DNA of 64,000 nucleotides from Symploca sp. SIO1C2 (lineage in GTDB: Bacteria; Cyanobacteriota; Cyanobacteriia; Cyanobacteriales; Coleofasciculaceae), in assembly GCA_010672925.1 (NCBI GenBank), contig JAAHFP010000004.1, forward strand, positions 124,001 to 188,000, given 5' to 3'. The notes beneath the pieces are model-generated. The model made no database searches and had not been told where the DNA came from. It saw only the letters and a list, made by a program, of their open reading frames with translations. Shown here in pieces: positions 26,886 to 36,700 of the stretch. The translations under genes and the position numbers were made by a program. Numbering within the stretch: the first letter of the stretch is position 1; every line of letters begins with the position of its first letter.

Positions 26886-29800
26886 TCACAGTTCAATCGT
26901 GTAGCGGTCTACAGAGGATTGCCCTGCACCCTGACGCCAGATACTGTCGGCTTCCCAAGCACCATTTTCTTCACTGCGGCGACGAGTACGGACAGTAAGT
27001 TTATTTGTTTCAAATTGCAGTAAGTTGTATTGCCAAGGAGTCGCTGTGAATAGTTCTTGAGTGGGTGCGCCGAAGGTTCCGGCACAAATTTGGTCGAGTT
27101 TGCGTCCATCTCCATCTTGGCTCATATCGTAGCGGTAATTGCTGGTTTTGGCTTTGTGGATGTGTCCGTGGAGGAAGAGACGGAATCCTGCAACGGCGAG
27201 TTGATCTAGGAAAGCGCTATCGGTAATTTTGTCGTCGTGCGTACTGACAACTGGATGATGCCAAACCGCAATTTTCAGGCAATTTTCGTAATCCGGGTTA
27301 CGGCGAATTTCGGTGAGAGCCTTACTTAGAGCATTCATATTGATACTGGCACGGGATGTGTAGTGATGATCCAGTTGCCAAGCAGAATTTAATCCTAGGA
27401 ATAGGAGGTTTTGCTGCCGGAGGTGGTAGAGGATGCCTTGTTCGTCGTATTCTTGGGGATAGGGTCGGCCTGCGATCGCTTGGTAAAAATTACTAAAATT
27501 GACAAAACGCTGTTTGTATGATGTTTCGTCTCGGACTCGGATTACAGTGTCATCTACTTCGATGTAGTGACCTTCTTTGAGTTCACCCTCGTAGTCTTCA
27601 AGATCAACAAGTTTGTAAGCCTTTTTTGCCTGTTGCCAGTTGAGGTCATGGTTACCAGGAACGATGATAATTTGTTCTGGTTCTAGGGGGAAGTCTTGGC
27701 GGAGATTGTGGAGAAACTGTTCAGCAGCTTGGTATTCTTCGGGAGTGGAGTGGTTGGCGATGTCGCCGGAGATGATAAGAGCATCCAGCTGAGGGATATC
27801 GAGTTCATTGTAGAGGTCTTGTGCTAGTTGGTGAGACCAAAGGATAGCTTGATCAGGCTTGATAATATGAAGATCAGAAAGGTGAAGGACATACCTCAAG
27901 CCTACAGATAAACTGGTCTGTTCCTGTGTATTCCCATAGACTTTTGTTTGCTCCTTGTGTCTCTTAGCAATAAGATTGTCAATAAATTCTGATGTACTAA
28001 ACGAGATACGAGTAATTGGGATGTCAAAACCAGTGATGCTTGGAGGTAGCGTTGGAAAGTAGAAGGCAAGATCAGTTTTTCCTTCAAGGCTGCCCGGAGT
28101 ATTCCACAGAGAGAGGAGGAAAGTTTCCGTGAGTTCAGTTTCAACTTGAATAAGACGACCTAAATAGGTTTCTAGGCTAGTTGCTGCAGTGTCTATATCG
28201 TTGTTTTTTAGGTCAATTAAAGCTTTAAGCCACAAGATAGGATTACCTTCTACGGGTTTCAATGGATAGTCCTGAATAATTTGCTGTGCAGTCTTGGGAT
28301 CGCCTGCACTGAGCCAGGAGAAAGCAGCTTGACTTCTAAGAGTAAGGTAGTTAGGAATCTGAGTCATGCCCTCAGATGCAATTTCTGCTGCTCTTTGCCA
28401 GTTTTCTTGAAGTTGAGCAAGTAAGATTTGGCCTCGTACCAACATGGAAGGAGAAAGTTGGATTGCACCTGTTCCTGCTAGAATTTTTTCTAGCTCAGCT
28501 TGGTTCTGAGTCGCGGCATTCATCCAAATCAGAGTTTCGGCGAGTTTATATTGCTGATTAACTGGTATTTTTTGAAGTCCATCTTTTAAGAATTGACTCG
28601 CTTCAGCAATTCGTCCGTCTCTAACTAGAATTTTATTGACACATTGATAAAGAGAAAATATATTTTTTTCAGGAGGAATGCGTTCGATGCCTTGGCGCAA
28701 AAACTCAATCGCCTCATCTGTCCGATTGGCTTGGGCTAGTAAATTACCGCAACTCGTGTATAAGGTGCTCACGCTATGCTCAGGAAGGATAAGATCAATA
28801 CCCTGACGTAATAATGTAATCGCCTCATCTGTCCGATTAACTTGGGCTAGTAAATTACCGCAACTCGTGTATAAGGTGCTCACGTTATGCTCAGGAAGGA
28901 TAAGATCAATACCCTGACGTAATAATGTAATCGCCTCATCTGTCCGATTAACTTGGGCTAGTAAATTACCGCAACTCGTGTATAAGGTGCTCACGTTATG
29001 CTCAGGAAGGATAAGATCAATACCCTGACGTAATAATGTAATCGCCTCATCTGTCCGATTAACTTGGGCTAGTAAATTACCGCAACTCGTGTATAAGGTG
29101 CTCACGTTATGCTCAAGAGGAATAAGATCAATACCCTGACGTAATAATGTAATCGCCTCATCTGTCCGATTAGCTTGGGTTAGTAAATCACTGCAACTCG
29201 TGTATAACCTTTCAACGCCATATTCAGAAGGGATATGATCAATACCCTGGCGCAACAACGCGATCGCCTCATCAATTCGGTTATGTCGCTTCAACAGCAT
29301 TCCGCAAGCCAAATAAAGTTTACTTCTACTTTCATAATGAGCAATGCTAGAGATCCCCTCTCTAAGCAAATCAGCTGCTTCATCAATTTGGTCGGAACGT
29401 TCCAATAATTCTGCACAGTGCCTGTAGAGTTCATAACGCCCTTCGGGATGGCTCATACCCTGAATGCCATCTTTCAGAACATTAGCTGCTTGATCAATCT
29501 CTCCTAATTGTTCTAACAAATCTGCACAATTTTTACATAGAATACTGTAATTGTAGTCAATCGGAACCCTCTGAATTCCTTGCTCTAACAAACTAGCAGC
29601 AGCTCTCACTTGTCCTGAATCAGCTAACAACTTCCCACATGCTAGATACAAGGGAACAGTTCCACGAATTGCTGGAATTTTATTAATGCCATGTTTCAAA
29701 AGAGCGATCGCTTCTTCCTGTTGACCGGTTCTAGCCAACAAATTTCCCCATCGCTCATAAAAGGGAACCTGGTTTTCAGCAGAGGTTAACCGCCGGAAGC

Positions 29801-31853
29801 TATCTTGCAGTAACTCAACTGCTTTTTTCCCATTCCCCGACTGAATCAACAATTCCGTACAGCGTTCGTATAGCACAAAGGGGTCGTATTTTGGGGGAAT
29901 GTTATGAATCCCTTCTTTGAGGAGATTAACTGCTTCTGGTAATCGTTCAGCTTTGACTAGTAGATTGCTACAACATTGATAGAGTTGATTGAGTCCATAT
30001 TCCGGTGACACCCGTTCAATACCCTCTTTCAATAAACTCACCGCTTCATCCACCCGATCAATCTGGCAAAGTAACTCAGCACAATCCTGATATAGCTTCA
30101 CTAAGTTATGCTCCGGGGATACCTGGCGGATTCCTTGCTTAAGCCAGATTACTGCCTGCTCTCTTTCCTTTGCTTGAGTGAGAAGAGTTGCTCCCTTTTG
30201 ATATAAAGCAGTCAGTCCTAATCCTGAGGGAATTTTTTGGATACCATCTTCGAGTAGCTTGATCGCATCATCTAAGCGATCGCAAAGTTGCAAAAGTTTT
30301 GTACAACGGTTATAAAGTAGTTCGACTTTTTCATCCACACTTACTGCACTGATACCTTGCTGACAAGTTTCTAAGGCTGTCTGGGGATCACGCAATTGTA
30401 ATTCCAACTCTACCCGCAACAACCAACTAGTTACTTGTAGCCCTAATCCTGTAGCTTGCTTAGCATGGTATAGTGCTTGTTCTAGATCCCCCTCTTGGCG
30501 TCGTGCTTGGAATAGCCATACCAGATAGCATTCCAACTCTTCTGAGTAGATAGCCTTCGCTAAAACTGAAAACACCAGAATATTTTCATTCAATTCCTCC
30601 CTCTTTTTAGGAATTGATCGCTTGTTTTGAGTCGTAGCTTTGAGGTACTGCTCGAAATTTTGGGCAATTTGTCCCAACTCTTGCTCCCTTTCTGACTGTA
30701 CTAGGTGATACCGGGTTTCCAAAAAAGACCCCCCAAGCTTTGAACCTTCAATATCCGGCTTGGAGAAGGGCTTTATATAAAAATCAGCAGCTTGGGAATG
30801 AGCTGCTTTCCAGAGATCAGGTTCCTCTTTTAACTGCTGCAAGACAATTGTTCTAGCAACGGGGTGTAAAGAATACCATCGCTTATCTAAGCGTTCAAGT
30901 AAGAAGCGGTTAGTTAATCCGGCAGATTTTTGGGGAAACTCTTTTTTACGCTCAAGAAACGACTCCATTGCTTTACGCTGGAAGGGCTTACGATACACTG
31001 CCAGTTGCTTCAGAAATAACATGATTTCTGGAGGGAGATATTTCAAGGTTCGCTTCAGCAGTCGTTCTTCCAAACGAGACACAAAATACTCAGAAACCTC
31101 ACGATCCTTCAACTCCCAACTTTCTGGGCTAATTCCAATTAAATCATCCAGGGATTCATTCTCTAAAGAAGCTACAAGTACCTCCATTGCCCGTGGATTG
31201 CGACCCAGCCAATTCACCACATCCCGACGGCGTTTTATCGGTACATCTTGCTCTCTATCTTTCTCTCGCAAATGCCGTCCCAAGAGTTGCTCGGCCTCCA
31301 GTATTTCTAGAGCCGGTAATCGCTTGACAGCATAAGGTTCTGACCACCGAGCATCTGGTTCAATTAGCCGGTTAGTCAGCAATAATAAACGACCCCGAAT
31401 CTTGGGTCGATTGGCAATTCTCTGAAAAATCTGCTCTAGAGTCTGTATCGGTTGCCCGGTTTCTGGCAGTAATGCTCGCTGAAACTCGTCTACCACGATC
31501 AAAATGTATCTGCGCAAAACTACATTTAGAGCCTCCTCTAAGGATTTACCCTCCTTCACTGCATCTGCTATTTTGTTATGGCCTTCCAAGGATAGTTCCT
31601 GACTTAAACGTAGAAGTAAGTCATTAACTGCATTTGCTCCCCCCTCAGGCATGTCTACCTTCACCGCTTTCCAATTTCCATGCCCTCTTACTGCTTCAAG
31701 TCCTGCAACTTGTTCCATTAATGCATGGGCAAGAGAAGATTTCCCCACTCCAGGAAACCCCTCCAAAAAACAAATGGGTGGCCCTTCTTGTATCCAATCC
31801 TGATGGAGCCACTGCAATAATTTTGTATGAGTTTGTCCAACTAACTCTGTCAT
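26886..31853 (-). CDS. STAND NTPase - TPR array - metallophosphoesterase fusion
   Basis: 1655 residues in three parts. (1) Residues 1 to about 260: STAND-type P-loop NTPase with Walker A EGFPGVGKSS (31-40) and Walker B ILIVVDEF (117-124), then a winged-helix and helical segment to about 400. (2) About 400-1260: some 20 TPR-like repeats of about 37 residues (DEAITLLRQGI...LYxxCGNLL); four copies are nearly identical in DNA. (3) About 1321-1655: calcineurin-like phosphoesterase with all metal-binding blocks, LSDLHI (Asp1327, His1329), SGDI (Asp1364), GNHD (1410-1413), WHHP (1531-1534) and GHIH (1563-1566). STAND proteins fuse a sensor array, a switch NTPase and an effector; here the phosphoesterase would be the effector, perhaps cutting a nucleotide or nucleic acid once triggered. 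Immune or conflict role is inference. No operon partner. Confidence 0.85.
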   Translation of the reverse strand: MTELVGQTHTKLLQWLHQDWIQEGPPICFLEGFPGVGKSSLAHALMEQVAGLEAVRGHGNWKAVKVDMPEGGANAVNDLLLRLSQELSLEGHNKIADAVKEGKSLEEALNVVLRRYILIVVDEFQRALLPETGQPIQTLEQIFQRIANRPKIRGRLLLLTNRLIEPDARWSEPYAVKRLPALEILEAEQLLGRHLREKDREQDVPIKRRRDVVNWLGRNPRAMEVLVASLENESLDDLIGISPESWELKDREVSEYFVSRLEERLLKRTLKYLPPEIMLFLKQLAVYRKPFQRKAMESFLERKKEFPQKSAGLTNRFLLERLDKRWYSLHPVARTIVLQQLKEEPDLWKAAHSQAADFYIKPFSKPDIEGSKLGGSFLETRYHLVQSEREQELGQIAQNFEQYLKATTQNKRSIPKKREELNENILVFSVLAKAIYSEELECYLVWLFQARRQEGDLEQALYHAKQATGLGLQVTSWLLRVELELQLRDPQTALETCQQGISAVSVDEKVELLYNRCTKLLQLCDRLDDAIKLLEDGIQKIPSGLGLTALYQKGATLLTQAKEREQAVIWLKQGIRQVSPEHNLVKLYQDCAELLCQIDRVDEAVSLLKEGIERVSPEYGLNQLYQCCSNLLVKAERLPEAVNLLKEGIHNIPPKYDPFVLYERCTELLIQSGNGKKAVELLQDSFRRLTSAENQVPFYERWGNLLARTGQQEEAIALLKHGINKIPAIRGTVPLYLACGKLLADSGQVRAAASLLEQGIQRVPIDYNYSILCKNCADLLEQLGEIDQAANVLKDGIQGMSHPEGRYELYRHCAELLERSDQIDEAADLLREGISSIAHYESRSKLYLACGMLLKRHNRIDEAIALLRQGIDHIPSEYGVERLYTSCSDLLTQANRTDEAITLLRQGIDLIPLEHNVSTLYTSCGNLLAQVNRTDEAITLLRQGIDLILPEHNVSTLYTSCGNLLAQVNRTDEAITLLRQGIDLILPEHNVSTLYTSCGNLLAQVNRTDEAITLLRQGIDLILPEHSVSTLYTSCGNLLAQANRTDEAIEFLRQGIERIPPEKNIFSLYQCVNKILVRDGRIAEASQFLKDGLQKIPVNQQYKLAETLIWMNAATQNQAELEKILAGTGAIQLSPSMLVRGQILLAQLQENWQRAAEIASEGMTQIPNYLTLRSQAAFSWLSAGDPKTAQQIIQDYPLKPVEGNPILWLKALIDLKNNDIDTAATSLETYLGRLIQVETELTETFLLSLWNTPGSLEGKTDLAFYFPTLPPSITGFDIPITRISFSTSEFIDNLIAKRHKEQTKVYGNTQEQTSLSVGLRYVLHLSDLHIIKPDQAILWSHQLAQDLYNELDIPQLDALIISGDIANHSTPEEYQAAEQFLHNLRQDFPLEPEQIIIVPGNHDLNWQQAKKAYKLVDLEDYEGELKEGHYIEVDDTVIRVRDETSYKQRFVNFSNFYQAIAGRPYPQEYDEQGILYHLRQQNLLFLGLNSAWQLDHHYTSRASINMNALSKALTEIRRNPDYENCLKIAVWHHPVVSTHDDKITDSAFLDQLAVAGFRLFLHGHIHKAKTSNYRYDMSQDGDGRKLDQICAGTFGAPTQELFTATPWQYNLLQFETNKLTVRTRRRSEENGAWEADSIWRQGAGQSSVDRYTIEL
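28705..29165. repeat. Four near-identical 111-bp coding repeats
   Basis: Within the STAND-TPR gene, units of 111 bp (37 codons) recur at 28816, 28927, 29038 and 29149, counted at GTAATCGCCTCATCTGTCCG. Differences are only a few bases, so the copies are recent or kept uniform by recombination. Flanking TPR units are much more divergent. Confidence 0.9.
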
Positions 31854-31898
31854 GGACTCAGAAGCTAATTTGGTATGAGGAGATGCTCAAGAATGTAC

Positions 31899-31991
31899 TA
31901 GCAGTCGCCAGGGCGGTTAAGACATTCTTAGTTACAGTAAGTTAACGAGGGGCTTAAGCCCCTTGTCCTAGTCGCCTTGGCGGTTGCTATA
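31899..31991. mobile_element. MITE-like element, short form (93 bp)
   Basis: Inverted ends CTAGCAGTCGCCAGGGCGGT and, read inward from the right, TATAGCAACCGCCAAGGCGA; central palindrome GGGGCTTAAGCCCC. Shares GTTAAGACATTCTNAGTTA with the longer copy at 20554-20781. The rest of 31854-32240 has a small palindrome (GGGGCGTATTGCATACGCCC, about 32092-32111) and no gene. Confidence 0.55.
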
Positions 31992-32240
31992 TTTGGCTGG
32001 GTTATCTATTTCTACAAATTATAGCTAGGGATTTTCGTAAATACAACCAACAATATTGCAACTATCTATGGATAGAGAACCTGGGGATTGTAGGGGCGTA
32101 TTGCATACGCCCAATGCCATCATAGATAGCAAATTCCATCTTCTTTGAGTTAGACAAGGACAGGCAAGATGCCTGTTCCACAAGAAGCTGAAAGCTAGTT
32201 TCTCTTGAGAGTATGACGCTACTTGAGATTTTTGGTATAG

Positions 32241-33536
32241 TTACTGTTGATTAGCTGTAGTCCCTTGTTTTTCGGCTATGACCTGATTTAGTATCTCCAG
32301 TGCTTTAGCATATTGAGGATCTTCCAATGTACCAATTTTAGTACGATCCTGCTGTAGTTCCTTGCGCTGTGCTTCCGTCAGCTCAAACAGGATATCCGGG
32401 GTAATACCTTGCTTGTTAATATCACGACCATTAGGTGTTAGGTACTTAGCGATCGTTACTGCAAGACCAGACTCATCACCTCGTAGCTTCTTCACTGATT
32501 GTACCAAGCCTTTACCAAAAGTTTTCGTTCCTACTAAAGTAGCTCGTTTATGATCCTGTAATGCCCCAGAAAGAATTTCACTAGCACTAGCGGAACCTCC
32601 ATCCACCAGCACAACTAAAGGTTTATCAGTCAGTGATCGATTATTTGCTCTCTGGATATCAGATTGTCCTTGTCGGTCTACCGTAGAAACAATTGTCCCC
32701 TCCGAAAGCCACATCTGGGCAATCTCAATACTTGAGTATAGTAATCCCCCTGGATTAGACCGTAGGTCTAAAACATAACCAGTTACCTGCTGCTTTTCCA
32801 AATCTTTAATCGCTTCCCGCATTTCTTCAGCAGCATTGGCACTAAATTGATTGAGGCGAATATAGCCGGTATCACCACTAGGACTTTGCTGATTACTATA
32901 ACGTACAGGATGAATTTCAATCCGTGCCCTGGTGATGGGATAATCGATTTCCTCGTCGCCCCTTTGAATTGTGAGAATTACTTCAGTCCCTGGTTTTCCT
33001 CGAATTAGTTGTACTGCTTCGTTGACATCCATGCCTTCAGTACTTAGGCCATCAATCTGAGTAATTACATCCTTGGCTAGGATCCCAGCCTCAAAAGCTG
33101 GTGTATCTTCAATTGGTGCAATTACCATTAACTTCTTGGTTTCCTCATCCTGGGCAATCTGAATACCTACACCAGTTAACTCCCCAGAAGTATCAATCTG
33201 CATGTTTTTGAACTCTTCTGGGTTCATAAACCGCGTGTAGGGATCTTCTAGCAACTCCAGCATTTCCTGGATAGCTTTGTAAGCTTCTTCATTATTGGTG
33301 TAGGAGTTAGCATCACCAACATATTTAGTGCGAATTGCTTCCCAATCTACTTGATTGAAGGTAGCATCTACATATTCACGATTAATGATTTGCCAAACTT
33401 CATCAACTAGCTCTTTAGGACTATCCTGAAAGGAAGCAAGAATTTGAGGCGAATGAATACCAGCACCTGTAACCGCAACAGTTGTCAATACTACTGCTGT
33501 CGCACCAAGAACTAGACCACGTTTTGAAATTACCAT
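32241..33536 (-). CDS. ctpC: Carboxyl-terminal processing protease (S41 family, CtpC type)
   Basis: 431 residues. An N-terminal signal or anchor (about 7-28, LVLGATAVVLTTVAVTGAG) sends it to the lumen or periplasm. A PDZ domain (about 115-195; SGELTGVGIQIAQDE, IEDTPAFEAGILAKDVI) precedes the S41 protease: GYIRLNQFSANAAEEM, LDLRSNPGGLL, catalytic Ser in GGSASASEIL and Lys in GTKTFGKGLVQS. This Ser/Lys dyad cleaves C-terminal tails. Cyanobacteria have three such enzymes; CtpA matures the D1 photosystem II protein, while the N-terminus VLGATAVVLTTVAVT and the motif order here fit CtpC/CtpB better. Upstream are a likely GGA-type ribosome site and 180 bp to the WD40 gene. Confidence 0.9.
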   Translation of the reverse strand: MVISKRGLVLGATAVVLTTVAVTGAGIHSPQILASFQDSPKELVDEVWQIINREYVDATFNQVDWEAIRTKYVGDANSYTNNEEAYKAIQEMLELLEDPYTRFMNPEEFKNMQIDTSGELTGVGIQIAQDEETKKLMVIAPIEDTPAFEAGILAKDVITQIDGLSTEGMDVNEAVQLIRGKPGTEVILTIQRGDEEIDYPITRARIEIHPVRYSNQQSPSGDTGYIRLNQFSANAAEEMREAIKDLEKQQVTGYVLDLRSNPGGLLYSSIEIAQMWLSEGTIVSTVDRQGQSDIQRANNRSLTDKPLVVLVDGGSASASEILSGALQDHKRATLVGTKTFGKGLVQSVKKLRGDESGLAVTIAKYLTPNGRDINKQGITPDILFELTEAQRKELQQDRTKIGTLEDPQYAKALEILNQVIAEKQGTTANQQ

Positions 33537-33721
33537 AATCCCTTACAAGCTGGAGGAAAACTACTGCCAAGGAGTTACGCTCACTTTAACACAAGCAATA
33601 TCTAGGAAACTTCTATTAAAAAGTTTCCCTACCTGAAAGATACTGCTAGGAAATTACCTCAAAGCCAGTAAACTTGAGGACAAGAGAGAGTTTTGCCGCA
33701 TTAACCTTATTATACATCCCT

Positions 33722-36700
33722 TTAGTTTACCGCTTTTTTGATGCTCTCAATCGGGTTGCAAAGCTCACGATCCTGGGCTCTAACTTTGGGATTATTTTGT
33801 AGATAGTCTCGCAGCCAGTTGCAGCTATTGTTCAAGAGATTATCCACATCCAAGTTCCACACCGTTACCGTATTATCTAGACTAGCTGAGGCAAGAGTTT
33901 TACCATCATTGCTCCAACTAACGCTAGTCACTCGGGCTTTGTGACCTACCAAGGTTTTGAGTAAGGTATCGTCCAGCCGCCAGAGTTGAACCTGGTTATC
34001 CCAGCTGGTAGTCGCCAAAATGTCACCTGTCGGACTCCAAACAACTTTAGCAACACTATCGGTATGTCCCTTCAAGGTTGTTTGTAACTCTCCATCACGA
34101 CTCCACAGTTTCACTGTATTGTCATAACTAGCTGAAGCTAGCTGTTGAGCATCTGGAGAGAAATTGACATCCAAAACCCAATTGTTGTGACCTGTAATAG
34201 TTTTTAACAAAACTCCATCCGCTGTCCACAATCCTACGGTATGGTCATCACTAGCAGAAGCCAGCAGCTGACCATCAGAACTAAAACTAACAGCATTGAC
34301 GCGATCTGTATGACCTCTTAAGGTTTTAATCAAGTTGCCGTTGCGATGCCAAAGTTTTACTGTCCCATCCCGACTAGCAGAAGCGAGTTGCTGGGAATCA
34401 GGGCTAAAGCTGACATCCAATACCCAATCTTTATGTCCTTCTAAGGTTTTAATCAAATTGCCGTTGCGATGCCAGAGTTTCACCGTACCGTCTCGACTAG
34501 CAGAAGCCAGTTGCTGACCATCACCACTGAAACTAAGGCTATCGATCCGTGCACCATGACCCTCTAAGGTTTTTAATAGCTTACCGTTACGATGCCAAAG
34601 CTTCACAGTACGGTCATTACCAACAGTGGCAATTAGTTGGTTATCTGGTGCAAACTGAACATCTCTTACTGGTTCCTGATGTCCTTGTAAAATTACACGA
34701 GACTGGTTCTCCAGACTCCAGATTTTGATAGTTTTGTCATAGCTAGCTGAAACAAGATGAGGAATGGGAGACTGAGGAAGGGAAACTGAGTATTGATTTT
34801 CTGTGTTAGTTGTGAGTAAGCTTTTATCGTTGTCTAAGTCCAGATCCTGAATGGTAGAAGTGCTAAAACTTACAGCAGTAATACTGTCGCTATGCCCTTT
34901 AAGAGTTTTTAATAACTTCCCCTCAACTGTCCAAAGCTTTACCGTATTATCGTCACTTCCGGAGGCAATTAATTGGCTATCAGCACTAAAAGCTACTTCT
35001 AATACTTTTTGCTCATCTTTGGGAAAAGTTCTGAGCAGTTTGCCTTGATAATTCCAGATCCTTACCGTTTGATCATCACTGGCTGAGACAATCAACTTTC
35101 CATTCGGACTGAATGCTACACAATTAACATTACCTTCATGACCTTTAAGAGTTTGTAACAACTTACCTTCCAAAGACCACAACCTGATAGTTTGCTCCTC
35201 ACTAGCAGAGGCAATTACTTGACCATCAGGACTGAAACTTACCTGCTTTACCTGACCCTGTTGCTTATCGAAATCCTTAACTAATTCGCCATTTACTGTC
35301 CAGAGTTTAATGGTTCCCTTACTTCCCCCAGAAATAATGAACTGACCATTCGGACTAAAGCTAACGCTAGATAACTGAGAAATATGGCTCTGAAAAGTTC
35401 TCACTAAACTACCATTACTACGCCAAAGCTTGATTGTACCATCCCAGCTCCCAGAAACGATTAGCTGGCTATCTGCACTAAAAGATACACTGTTAACACT
35501 ATCTTGGTGACCTTTGAGGGTAGTAACTAAACTCCCATTAGGATGCCACAATTTTACAGTTCGATCTCGGCTAGCAGAAGCAATTAGCTGACCATCTGGT
35601 GAAAAACTAACGTCCCAAATAACATCAGTGTGTTCTTCCAACTGATTGCGCTGGGAGACACCGTAAACAGCTTGACTTAAGGCAATTGCTACCTGGAGTT
35701 GAGTATCTGATTTGACTCCTAAATATGGAGGGGAGTTCTTTTCCAAAGTCTTGAGGAGTTTTGCTGCTCTTAATCCTTCTAAGAGAGCCTCAAACTTTTT
35801 ATTAGAAGCAAATAGCGCCTCTGAGGAGGCACTGAGGGTAGTTAAGTTAGCATTTTCAGAAAGTACTTCTGCTCGTCTTTTTTGTCCCTCTGCTCGCCAT
35901 CCTAGGACACCAGAAGTAGCTGCCAAAACTGCCATGGTCGTTCCTACAGCGATCGCTCGCAGTCGCTGTTGACGTAACCGCCTTAGTTCAATTTTACTTT
36001 TTTCTAGCTGTGTAATGATATTGAGTCGGGCGCGCTGATTATATTTTTGCCGAATCGGTTTAACTAAGTAATCATGTACTAGTTGATATTGGTCTTGAGT
36101 TTCCCCTGGCACTCTGAATACTAAACCCGAACCTACCAAAATATTCAGAATCAATTCTATATTCCCGATTTCCAACTCGGCTTGAGTTTTCCAAGGACAA
36201 GTGCCTTGTTCATTAGTTAAAGAAAATAGTAATTGCCAGACAGTATCTTCATTTTCTTGTCCACAATCACTGATTATATCTAAGAGAGAGCGCTCCACCA
36301 GAGAAGCCTTGGGGTCAGCACCAAGGGAACGATATTGTGCAAGGGTGGTAATTTTTTCCGCTTGTAGCTGGGAACCCACTACTTGTAGTTCAATCAGGCG
36401 TACTGTTCCAGATTTTGAAGCTAAATCTTGCACAACCGCCTCAATAAGAGATTCTTCTAACTGAAACTGAGATACAGTAGATAAAGTAGCAATAAGGTTT
36501 TTAGCGTCTTCGGGAGAGAGGTCTCTCAAAGAGTAGCGTAACTGTCGATCCAGAATATTGTAGTTGATCGCATTGGGGTGGCTGTAATATTCGCACTCTA
36601 ACAAATAATGAAGATAGTCTTCTCGTAAGGATAAGATAACTTTCACATAGGGAAGATTAAGGCACTGATCCAAAAAATCATAAAACTTACGGCGTTCAGC

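Noticed and set aside
28705-29165. CRISPR or mobile repeat
   Set aside because: The 111-bp period keeps the reading frame of a TPR protein.
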